In this document: one piece after another, positions 25,535 through 36,900 of the stretch
Numbering within the stretch: the stretch's first letter is position 1
Layout: every line of letters starts with the position of its first letter
Assembly (NCBI GenBank): GCA_028583605.1
Contig: CM053325.1
Coordinates: 61,816,121 to 61,880,120 of the forward strand
DNA length: 64,000 bases
Reading direction: 5' to 3'
DNA from: Dastarcus helophoroides
Lineage: Eukaryota; Arthropoda; Insecta; Coleoptera; Bothrideridae
The notes under the pieces: generated by a model
Databases searched by the model: none
What the model was told of the DNA's origin: nothing
What the model saw: only the letters and a program-made list of their open reading frames with translations
Position numbers and translations under genes: made by a program

Positions 25535-27216
25535 AACATTAGCGGATGAGCATAATAAAGTGTAGTTCACACGATACAAGCATGTACTAACCGTAAATGC
25601 CTATTTTTTTATATTTTTTTTTACGCATCAAAATGATTGTTGTCTTTTCCTGAATTAGATCCTGCCTAAGGACGCGGAAAAGGGTTCGTTCATTTCCTGA
25701 AATTGTGAAAGTGGTTGGTGACTACAAAGAGGTTAAAAATCCATGCTTTAAAACAAATGGTTTTTGCCACCTCCAACCGCCTTTTAAAAATGTTACATTT
25801 TTTGGATTCAATGACCTAAATAAATATATAAATAACAATATTGCAGCGACTTCGACTACATATTTAAACGTTTTAAAACGGTCAGTAGATTGTTGGTCGA
25901 ATATATGTACATTAAACTTAATTTACTAATTTCTGTTAACAACTAAAATTTTACGATGTCGTGTCTATTATACATATATGTATACAATACACATACATAT
26001 ACATGTGTATAGTATACGTATTTTAACAAAGTTGCGAATTTATGTTCGCAACATCAATTTTCCAGCTTTCTGGGTTATAAAGTCAATTATTGTGCACGTT
26101 GTTAGTACGTCGTTATTTAATGTCACACTTTTCTCCGGTTATATTGCGGTTTTAGGTAAAAAAATTCCATACACTATTAAATAATCGGAGAGTAATGACC
26201 TAGCGTTAAAGAACTTGAAACTTTGAGAGTCAGTTAAAGTACCCATATTTATGTCACTTTTTAATAGAAATACGTGATGGTTATTTGTTGAATAATTAAC
26301 TGAGCGTGTAAATATGGAAATATTTCTAAGTTTCCGCTATAAATATGCATTTAGAAATTCATGATCGTCTAGCATTTCCACTCGTTCGACTAGATAATTT
26401 TATACAAAATATGAAGCAGACGAATGGGTGCTTTGTTCAGTCAATAATAAATATAAAAGGAAAATATACTTTAATAATTAACTAGACTGAAGAAGCGATA
26501 AATTGATAAACGAAATCAGAGATTTAAATGAACCAATTTAATAATAAACATTCATAATCTCGTAGGAAAATTAGAAAGCCGTCCAACAATTGTAGACTAT
26601 ATGTCTCTTTAAAAAAGATGAGTTTTTGCCGTCGTTTCGAAGTCTCTTAAACTGACATTGACATGACATAGTGTTATGTCTACATTCACCTTGTACAGTA
26701 AAGTTATTGTATAAAAGAAAGTGACTATGTTAAACATGTTCAATAAACTCAATCTGCACGAATATCAATGTAACCATAAAAAAGTACAATCGCAGAACCA
26801 TAACAAATTGAAATAATTAAACGCATTGTGAATTGAAAGTGCATATTGTCTCCATCGACTGAATCCCTAATGTTTCACTAACATAAAAAAAACATATCTG
26901 TCCATAAAGCTGATTACAATAAATTAGAAAATTTAACTAAACTGAGAGTTCAGTTTATTGTTTTGCAATGTGGACTGTTGAAATATTTCATAATAAAATA
27001 GGGGATTAATTTTTTAGTAACCTTTTAGTTACTGAAGGATGGAATTGTCTTTTACACTATTTCAATTAGATGAATATTTTCGGAGCTAGCACTAGTTCAC
27101 GCAACTCAGTAATTGCGGTTGGAATCGAACATTTTAGCGCAATCGGAGGTGATCTCACACAGTGTTAATCATCGACATATTGCGAATGAATATATGAGAT
27201 ATTATCAACACAGTTA
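25535..27216. other. gene-free stretch upstream of pip
   Basis: No gene recognised. The region lies 5' of the first identified pip exon and should be searched for a pip leader exon or promoter. I found no clear donor-flanked exon and no convincing promoter element. Confidence 0.4.
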
Positions 27217-27480
27217 TCAGTTTGTTTTTAAGTTCAATCCACTCGCAAAGGGCAACCCCATTATGCCTTCAAAGCACTGCTGGTAGGATAGGGAAACAAG
27301 GATAAAGGCGATGAACCAACTTCTTGAACACGGATAGGGGGGGTAACGAGTTCCATAGTTTGGAAGTTCTACAGAAAAGTCTCCGTAGGCAGAAGTTCTC
27401 ACTGTGTCAAGCTGGACCGCACAAGAATTTGCTGTCTCCGACTGTCTTGTATGCCTCAAAAATCTTACCCTTGAGGGGGA
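27217..27480 (-). pseudogene. possible C-terminal relic of a non-LTR reverse transcriptase
   Basis: On the minus strand, broken frames carry fragments such as RTSAYGDFSVELPNYGTRYP and, in another frame, VHRLYPCFPILPAVL. The first resembles the tail common in LINE polymerases (RTxxxWNSLP-like). It is too degraded to place in a clade, and the match is by eye. Confidence 0.3.
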
Positions 27481-27789
27481 CGATCCTATTAGTTCTGGTT
27501 ATATCATTTGGATTGATTGTAGAAAAAAGTGTGTATAACTGAAAAAAGACAATTTTTTTTTATTTTTCAACAATAACACAAGAACATTTGGATAAAATTT
27601 TAAATTCATACACAAGTAAAAATGATTTAATTTGGTCTATTGACTATACACTATAGTTATTGGTACGGAATCCTAATTGTGGAACCCAACTAGCTCTTGG
27701 CTGATTTATTTATCATTTATGCATTCCTCGTTCTTTATCACGAATCGTTCATTGAATCGACAAGGTGTAACACTTGTTCTTGATTTCAG

Positions 27790-27935
27790 GACAAGTGAGC
27801 TAGTGGCTCTGCTGGCAATATCGACCACATTATTCCTATTTATACATACAAGAGATCTGAACACAAAATTAAGAGAAATGGAGGTCAGATTACAACCTGA
27901 AGATATAATATCGTCAAACCAACTACAAACTGCAG
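27790..27935 (+). CDS. pip: pip exon with the membrane anchor
   Basis: Acceptor ttcttgatttcag|g and donor ctgcag|gtaatt. It encodes the membrane anchor and the start of the stem, ends in phase 1, and begins in the last base of a codon. The frame is open upstream to an ATG at 27677, so an unspliced start there is possible. The strong acceptor makes an upstream coding exon more likely. Confidence 0.8.
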
Positions 27936-30900
27936 GTAATTGATTTATTTTTCATTTTTACGTAATCAGTAGTAATCACTAAGAGAATTGTTACAATTAA
28001 AATATTTCGCATTGGAATTACACATTATAAAATTGTTTATCTTTACCGTGACCTAATTTTGGCTTATTATTATATCGTTTTGTTTTAGTCTTCATATGAA
28101 CCAGTACCATGAAATTGATCAATTATAATGTATTATGCAATACAGATTAAAAGCTGATTTTTTTAAAGTGAAATCTTCTTCAAACGCGTTGAGCGATTTT
28201 AGATAGCGGATAATCTTCGCGGGATTATCATACGTCACCATCACGCGTCACCATCACGCATCACCATCACACGTTACCAAACATGCCCTAATGTTAAATA
28301 TATTTTGGCTACTGTTAACATTAGAGTATATTAAAGTGTACTTTATCATCAGAATTCATTATCAATAAATATTAGATAGATATTGTAAGGAAATGTAAAT
28401 TGTAGAATTTAGTATGCAAGAAAATTTTCTAGAAAGATCTGATAAGGGAAAGCGGCCGCAATAATGAAGCAAACGGCCGATAAGCGTTCCAGAAATGTTG
28501 GCAAACGATAAGCCTTATCTGCGGGATTTTTCTAGAACCCGGGAGCCAAAACTATATAAGGCGGTTGCCTTCCCCTCGAAAAAGTCAGTCAGAAGTGTAG
28601 TTAATTAGTGAGTTAGTAGTTAGAAGTCAATAAGTGAGTTCATTATTCAGTTGTACTGTTCCGAGTTTACTTTGAAAATAAAGTGGGTATTATTCTCGGC
28701 GTAATAATCATTCGAACCGATAAACCCGCAACAATATTATCAATAAATTTAGATTAGACATTTTATCCCGTACATTTCTCTCTGACATAAAATATATTTT
28801 CTCTCTGATGTAAGTGTCAACTATCCTGAGGGAAGCTATCTCCTCCCAGCTGTCTCGGATAGATTCTCTCAAGAGAGTTGATATATCAGAGAGAAATGTT
28901 CGAAATAAAGTGTCTAATCCTAACGCACCACTGACTTATTGACTAGTGTGGGTTCGAACTCCTACACTACATATATCCTAGTTTTAAATTTTCACCCCTG
29001 TCGGCAATCTCCAAGACTGCCTATTTGTTTTATTGTTAAAATTTAAAGCAAATAAAAAAAATAATGTCCATTACGCATCTAAAACGATAATTGTGTACTT
29101 TTAGAATTAAAATGTTCCTAAATAAATGCATCTTTATTTTAGGTTACTTGAACAGCGACGTCCCAAGTGGTGTCAGAGCAATGATGAAATTACTGCAAAG
29201 TACAGGAGAGGTAACACATAAAATCCATAACATGCTAATAATACAATTTCACTGTTTGTTTGTTATTCAAATAATGCAATGAAAGCGACATAAAACATGG
29301 AAAGTTCTGTAAATCTGTAAATGAAGTCAATCCAGTTCACTTTCGTACACTGCTTTGGTGACTTTTTTTGTTCGTTGTGAGGTGTGGGGCAACGTAATAT
29401 GACGATGAATTAAATTTGCTGAACTCAATATAATAAGCGACGATCTTCATCGCGTAATTTTTTTTAAGTGAAAACTACTTTAGACGCGTTGGACGATTTT
29501 AGACAAGGGGGAATCTTATAATTTCGCGTTACCATCACGCAATTTAAACTACCAACGTGCTGTTATATTAACAGTACAATACATATATTATTAACAGTAC
29601 AGCTATGAGTAAGAGGTGTGATGAGATTAAAAAATGCGTTGACGACAGCGGGATTTGAACCCGCAACTTATGGGACCCATGAAACTATTCATATTTACTA
29701 GGCCACACGACCGTTCACAAGAATGCGAATTTTAACGACTTTTAAGGAGTGTTCACTTCGGACAGCAGTTCTCAAACTGCTTATTTTTTAAGACAATTAT
29801 GCAGTACTCCGTTATTGATGCTCTGGATTCTGGATTCGTTTTGGGTTGCCTAAAGTTTAGGCCAGCACTTAGGCCACCCTTTCCGGGCCCATTGTGCTAT
29901 CCCCGTGATTGAAGCGACCTTGGTCATTCATTCAGCCACCCAACCTTGTTGAGAAACTGAAGAACGTCCCTTGGATCACCCAACCTTGTTGAGAAACTGA
30001 AGAACGTCCCTTGGATGCGCCTCTCTCAAACTGGCCACACTAGGCGCCAGAAGTCCCCCAGCGTGGATCCTCTGATTGATGCCAGTGCCGGGCAGTGACA
30101 CATCACGTGCTCAACACTCTCCATCTTCTTCTAAACACCCTCTACAACTCTAGTCGTTTATAATTCCCATTCTGTGGAGGTGTTTGTTTAATCGACAGTG
30201 ACCTGTCCAAATCCCTACACAAGTTTCCTGAGATTATTCCTTGAGAGTTGTAGGCATAGTTTTGCCCTTTCCCTGCACGGCATTCTAATGAATGCGTGAG
30301 TTTGTCGGCATGTTGTTATTGATGCCCATATGGCTTTGTGTTTACGATAAGTTTCTTCGTTAAGTAGGGATCTTACGGTTGATCTTGCCAGGGAAAGGGT
30401 TGGTTCTGGTCCAACGAATTGTCCCTCCGAACCCTTCCTCGCCAGTTTGTCAGCGCGTTCGTTTCCCTCTTTCCCAGAATGTCCTTTGATCCATATTAGA
30501 TCAATTGCATTCTCTTGTGATAGACGTTCTAGAGCTAGGTGGCAATTCCATACCAGCACTGAGTTTGTTTTCACATTTCTCAGGGCCTTAAGGGCTGCCT
30601 GGCCATCCGTCTTTATTTGGATATATTTTCCTGTAATGTTCAGTTGCGTCATTTGTTCGGCGCTATATAAAATTCCCAACATCTCCGCTTGAAAGATTGT
30701 TGAGTATTTATCTAGCTTAATACTTACATTTAGGTTCAGGTCTTCCGAGAAGATTCCTGTTCCAGTGCCCGTATTTGTTTTCGATCCATCCGTGTTTATA
30801 CTTACGTCTGGTATCCTTGCTTGTACTTCCTCCATTTTTATACGGTAGGATTTTGTGGAGTTATATTTCACCGGTAGATGGTCCATCGGCGCATCCAGAA

Positions 30901-33900
30901 TAGGTACCTTTTGGAGCGCCTTCTCCATTATGCGCCGGTGACCCACCATTTTACCTACCGTATTCCACATTCCTCCTGCTCGCAAACGGAGAGCAGAAGC
31001 CTGTGCCGCCCCCTCAAGAAATATGTCGAGAGGTGGCAGGCACACGATCGCCTCCATTGCTGCTGTTGGAGTGGATTTCATTGCTCATATCACTGCCAGA
31101 CACGCTAGTCTCTGGATGTGATTTAGCTTTTGTTTTATAGTGGTGCACTTTGTCTTTGGCCACCAAACTATAACTCCGTAGCTTACAATTGGTCTGATGA
31201 CTGCCGTGTATAGCCAAAAGGTCATCTTAAGGAATAACTCCCAAGACCTCCCGATGGCCCCACAACATTGCCAGAAGATCTTGTAAGCTTTGTTTAATTT
31301 ATTTTCAATGTGGTACTTCCAGCTCAGTTTGCTGTCAAGTTCAATACCAAGGTATTTCACTCGATTTGACAACCCGAGTTGGGTTCCCATGAGTTTGGGA
31401 AATTTTAGTCGCGCTAATTTCCTTTTATTTGTGAAAAGGACCATTTCCGTCTTTGCAGGATTTGCTGCTAGGGAATGTTCTTTGCACCATTTCTCGACTA
31501 TATGTATATAGGGCGTCTTGCATTAACTCGAAGAGTACTCCCTCGTGTTTACCTGAAAGCAGAATGGTTATATCATCTGCGTAGCCAATTGTATAGACCC
31601 CGATCATTGAGTTTTCGGATAAAGTCATCCGCTATGATTAACCATATAAGGGGGGATAAGACACCCCCTTGCGGACATCCCTTACTTACGATTCCTCTGA
31701 CCGTATAGTCTCCTACTGTAACTTGTATTGCTCGCCACTCAAGTATATGTCGTATGAGTTCCCGCAAGGCAGGTTCAATACCTCTACGCTCAAGCGCCGA
31801 AGAAACGCTATTGAAGTTAGGTCTATCAAAGGCACCTTCTATGTCCAGAAATACACCTAGGGTGTGTTCTTTTACTTCTAGCGATCTCTCGATCCTGCTA
31901 ACTGCTGAATGTAGCGCAGTTTCGGTAGATCTGCCGGAAGTAAAAGCATGTTGATTTGAATGTAAGGGGTAGTCTATATCGAGGCTATCCCTTATATGTC
32001 TGTCGCACAACCTCTCCAACGTCTTCAGTAGGAAAGACGTTAGGCTGACTGGGCGACATGATTTAGCCTCACCTTGAGGTTTACCCGGTTTTGGAATAAA
32101 AATTAATTTGACTTCCCTCCATTCTCGGGGTATGTATTTAAAGGCAATACACGCCCTGAAAATTTGCACCAGGTAATTTTGTATCCACACCATTCCCCAT
32201 TGAAGCAGGGCAGGGTAGATACCGTCCAACCCGGGCGATTTGAAGGGAGCAACCGATTGTACGGCCCAGTTTACTTTTGTGTCAGTTACCATCTGAACAG
32301 CCAGCTCCCAATCCCTATTTCTAGGGTGAGAGGCTGAGTGCCCTTGCCACTTATGGCTTGGTATAACACGGCATCCTGGAAAGTGCGTGTTTAAGAGCTC
32401 TGAAGCTGTTTGTGCGGGTGTACTGGTATATGTACCGTCGACCCGCTTTATCATGCTTACCTGTTGGTTTGGATCTTTGGAGAGTATCTTTTTCAGTCGG
32501 AAAACTGATGTAGTAGACTCTACGTCACTACAGAATTCTCTCCACTTTTCCCTTTGTCTCTTGCGAATAAGTTTCTTGTATTGTTTCCGGTGGTTGTGGT
32601 AAGCCTCCCAGTCACATACCAGTTTTGTCTTATTCGCTTTATTGAAGAGCTTGTTTGCCTGAGATCTAAGTTTTTCGAGTTGCCCGTTCCACCAAGGGGT
32701 TGCCCGGGTTTCTCGAAGCTCAGTTCTCATTGGGCAAGCTTTCCCATATGCTGTAATGATATTTTTTCGCACTAAAGTGACGTATTTTTCGATCAGTTCA
32801 ACTGTCCCGATTCTCTGTGGGGTTTCTACAGTCCCTAGGAGCGTTTCCAGATGGGTATTATAGTCCTCCCTGTTGGTGCTTCTGGGATTCCTGTACGGTT
32901 TGGGTTCCAACCTACAACATAAAATATTGAATTTTATATATTGATGGTCAGACATTGTTGCATCCTTAGATACATGCCAGCCATTTATAATTTTGGTAAT
33001 ACTCATAGACGCCAGGGTGATGTCGATAACACTCTGGCCTCTGGAGGTAGCAAAGGTAGCTTTACTGCCTCTATTGAGTATATCTAATTTGGTACTACTT
33101 AAGTATTGTGGTAAAGATGTACCTCGAGGGTTGTTTGTTTCGCTCCCCCAAGCTGTATGGTGGGCGTTTGTGTCACATCCAATTATAAGATCTACATTAC
33201 CTGCCTCACAAAAGTCCATCAGTCCTGCCATTTCCTCGGAGGGTGGTGGTCCTTTCGAATCTATTGGTAGGTAGGTCGATGCTATTACAAGTGATATTTT
33301 TCCATCTCGACGCGCAAGTTCCACTCGGAGAGCTGTTTGATCTCCAGAGCAGAATTGGGGTAGGATATTCGCTTGCAGTAGTTTCGGGACATATATGACA
33401 GCTCTTGGCTTGTCCCCATTTTTGAGATAAAAAACTGTTCTATTTAATTTGCCTAAACCGCAGACTATATTGTTATATATCCACGGTTCTTGTATAAGGG
33501 CTATAATTTCTCCATGTCTGTCGAGAAAACGACATAGGTTAGCAGTCACCGCTTGACAGTGTTGGAGGTTTATTTGTATAAAACCCATACATTCCCAGAA
33601 GCCATGGCCACCAGAACGGCATAGACATTTAGTTCTTGCCCCCCCAGTTTCAAGAAACGAAACGCCCAGTTTCCCGGGTGTTCTAGTTTCCTAAAGCTGC
33701 GGGTGGCTGTGTTATCTCCGTCCCTGGGTCGGGGGGTAACGGCTCCTCTACCTCCATAGAGGACGGAGCCCCCACCTCCCGACTCAGCGACGAGGATGAG
33801 TAATGAAGTTTTGCCGTTAGGGAAGAGAAGAGGTGACTTACCCTTCCCTGGAGTTCTAAAATTTTCCGGGTGCTTTCCCCAACTCCGAAAACAAGGATGG

Positions 33901-36900
33901 TGCCCTTAGGCTCCTCCTTGCTGGCGCTGTGGAAAACAACCCAGTCGTCTACCTTGGCCCAGGGATTTTGAGCAGTCAGTCGGCTCAGGATGACCTGCGG
34001 GTCCCCGGTTGATTCGGGAACCCACAAGGTGGCCTTAGGCAGCTGATCCACTGGGAGAAGGTCATGATTTGCACCCTCCCATAAAGGGGGGAGCCCCCTA
34101 ACTGTAGTCCCTAGCCAAGCTAGGAAGTGTTCGTTGTCGCAGGAAAATTTAAGTATTTCCTGCGAGTAAATGCAGTTCTCGAACGTAGGAGGGTTCGCCG
34201 GGTGCCAGGACCGTTCAATGTCCAGGAGCTCGGCCAACCGTTCCTTTACCAGTTTAGCCTGGTGGGCTGTAAGCCGGCCAACTGCACTGGAGTTCCAGTC
34301 CTTTTTGTCAATGATGGCCACCCTTAGGTGGTTGGTCACCATTTCGCTGAATGTGGTTTTAGAAGAGCCTGCGGCCGGCCTCTGCCTACCCGGTCCCTTC
34401 TTGGGAACATTCCTAGGAGGGGCCAGGAGACGATTTCGATCGTGCTCTCTTCATACCGGGCCTTGAGGTCGGCTGGCGATCAGCACCCTGAGGCGCATGG
34501 TCGCCGGCTCGTCCTGAAGGGCCGAGTTTGTTTTGTTCGGCAGAGGTGCTGCAGGTGGCAATAGTTTTTGCTGCCCGCCTCTCTTTCTCTCTCTCTCTCT
34601 GCCTTTTTCTTTGTTGAGCCCCGGAAATTCATTTCCGGACTCTGGGAATTTGGGGTGGATCGTTGGATCCGCCCGGTACTGTTTTACCAGCAGCTCTTGT
34701 AGACACTTTAGCCTGGCTACTCGCCGAAGGTGTCCCTGTCGCTGGATGACGGTTGGGTGGGGCCCACTTGACAACCACCGGTCCCGACCGGGAGCGAGGT
34801 TCCGTCCCTCTGCTCCGGTGTAAATTGGTTTGGATTTTTCTCCATGGGAATTGGATTTAGGGTAGGGGATGATTTGGCCTAAAGCCAGATTTACGGCCGC
34901 CCGATCAGGGTCAGACGTATAAGATACGTACATAAAAGAAGTATTTTGGTGTTTAAGAACTGTTTTTATCTTTTCTAGCTGATTAAAAGAATCTGAAAGC
35001 TGACTAAAGGTGAAAGCTGACTAAAAGCATCTGAAAGCTGACTAAGCATCTGAAGGCTGACAAAGTGAAAGCTGACTAAAAGCATCTGAAAGCTGACTAT
35101 AAGCATCTGAAAGCTGACTTAAAACATCTGGCTGACTAAAAGCATCTGAAAGCTGACTATAAGCATCTGAAAGCTGACTAAAAGCATCTGAAAGCTGACT
35201 AGAAGCATCTGGCTTACTAAAAGCATCTGAAAGCTGACTAAAAGCATCTGGCTTACTAAAAGCATCTGAAAGCCGACTATAAGCATCTGAAAGCTGACTA
35301 AAAGCATCTGAAAGCTGACTTAAAGCATCTGGCTGTCTATAAACATCTGAAAGCTGACTAAAAGCATCTGAAAGCTGACTAAGCATCTGAAAGCTGACAA
35401 AGTGAAAGCTGACTATAAGCATCTGAAAGCTGTCTATAAACATCGGAAAGCTGACTATAAGCATCTGAAAGCTGACTATAAGCATCTGAAAGCTGACTAA
35501 AAGCATCTGAAAGCTGACTAAAAGCATCTGAAAGCTGACAAAGTGAAAGCCGACTAAAAGCATCTGAAAGCTGACTATAAGCATCTAAAAGCTGTATATA
35601 AACATCCGAAAGCTAACTATAAGCATCTGAAAGCTGACTAAAAGCATCGTAAAGCTGACTATAAGCATCTGCAAGCTGACTATAAGCATCTGAAAGCTGA
35701 CTAAAAGCATCTGAAAGCTGACTAAAAGCATCTGAAAGCTAACTATAAGCATCTGAAAGCTGACTAAAAGCATCGTAAAGCTGACTGACTATAAGCATCT
35801 GCAAGCTGACTATAAGCATTTAAAGCTGACTATAACCTTTTCAGTATTTGAAAAAATACTGATTATTCGCGCCCATTTTTACCATCGAAAGCGCTTCATA
35901 AGCAATCACTCTGGGATGTAGAAAGTGGTAATAACAGTAAGACATATTGATGTAATTGTAAAATTATGTAAAGCACGTTTACTTCCCGATAATGTGAATT
36001 TCAACCGACAATGGCGATTGAAAATTGAACGAAAACAATTCCTAATAACATTGAATTCTTATAGTTTAACTTTCAATTCTATTGTTTAAAGTAGAGCAAA
36101 TACAGGGTGTCCCACGCCATAGTGCATTAGAAACTAATACAGTGTGTCCCAAGAAAGAGTATAATATATTGATTACTTTGACTTATTGTAAAGTTAAACA
36201 TTGTAATTTGAAAATGTCGAAATTTTGAAAGTAGTCGAAATTTTCAAGAAAAATTGGAATTATTTTGAGTGGCTTAAATATTGAAAACAGTGAACATTTT
36301 TAACTAAATTTTTCAACAAAGTTTGAATTTAAAAGTCGAAATTTAAAAAATGGTAGGGCGTGAAATTTTCAAAAAAAGTGAGGCAGGATTGAAATTTTCA
36401 AAAAAGCACATTTTTTCCAAAATTTCGAACACTTAAAAGTCTGCGGATTTCAATGTTTTTTATTCAGTGATCCCAGCATAAAGTACTTCTAAATTATTGA
36501 ATCCTTTTTAACTTGACTGCTCTTGGAGCGATCTACGGTGATTTCTCGTCGCGAGTTATCGTCATTTAAAACGAAAAAGTAGTTTTTGACTTCGGTAATC
36601 AATAGCTTGAGAAGAGTGATCCTACTGACATTTTCAAAGGGAGCAGGATTAACAAAATTTAAAATGAAAGCTTTGTAAAAAGTAACAATTGGAACATGTG
36701 AAAATTTTGAAAAAAAAATTGAAATTTTCAAGGATTCGAAATATTTAAAACGGTTTAAAATATTACAAAAAAAATCGAAATTTTTAATAGAATGCGGAAT
36801 TTAAAAAGTCATAACTTTTAACCGACGATAAACATTGTTAAACATTGAAATACAAATCTTATCCCCTGAAACCAAGAAGGATTAAAAAACACAACAAAGT

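Larger units (their letters stand above)
28158..29600. repeat. dispersed repeat B, two copies in pip intronic sequence
   Basis: The block near 28158-28330 (landmarks cttcaaacgcgttgagcgat and a short catcacgcgtcacc tandem) is matched divergently near 29456-29600 (ctttagacgcgttggacgat). The first copy lies in intron 1 and the second in intron 2. They flank the LTR, the MITE and the stem exon. Confidence 0.5.
29790..34945 (-). mobile_element. LOA/R1-group non-LTR retrotransposon, degraded, in pip intron 2
   Basis: A LINE of about 5.1 kb in antisense orientation to pip. Order on the minus strand: ORF1 (34933-33683), ORF2 with AP-type endonuclease, reverse transcriptase, RNase H and a broken Cys/His tail (33588 to about 30020), then a 3' region ending near a short A-rich tract at about 29790. 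It is markedly GC-richer than the surrounding sequence. Both ends are approximate and no target duplication was found. The RNase H domain after the polymerase separates it from Jockey and CR1. LOA is favoured over R1 or I on ORF1 type and motif style. Confidence 0.85.

Noticed and set aside
20519..25539. Many overlapping open frames in array 2
   Set aside because: Same artefact as array 1; frames overlap on both strands and change with every variant word.
25705..25929. A 74-codon frame as the pip leader exon
   Set aside because: It has no basic cytoplasmic tail, its end does not match the required phase with a donor, and it shows no likeness to pipe N-termini.
27677..27789. In-frame upstream extension of the pip anchor exon as coding
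   Set aside because: A strong acceptor lies exactly before the family-like sequence, and the upstream residues look like chance translation. Kept only as an alternative start.
29640..29720. A functional tRNA gene
   Set aside because: T-arm and box A are good but the acceptor-stem halves do not pair and the anticodon arm is a bare palindrome.
35042..35773. 180- and 62-codon heptad-repeat frames on the minus strand
   Set aside because: The repeat length of 21 bp preserves frame; there is no conserved start and no non-repeat domain.
36100..36160. A mariner element with CAGGGTGTCCCA ends
   Set aside because: The two motifs are about 30 bp apart, in the same orientation, with no transposase or TA-bounded inverted repeat.
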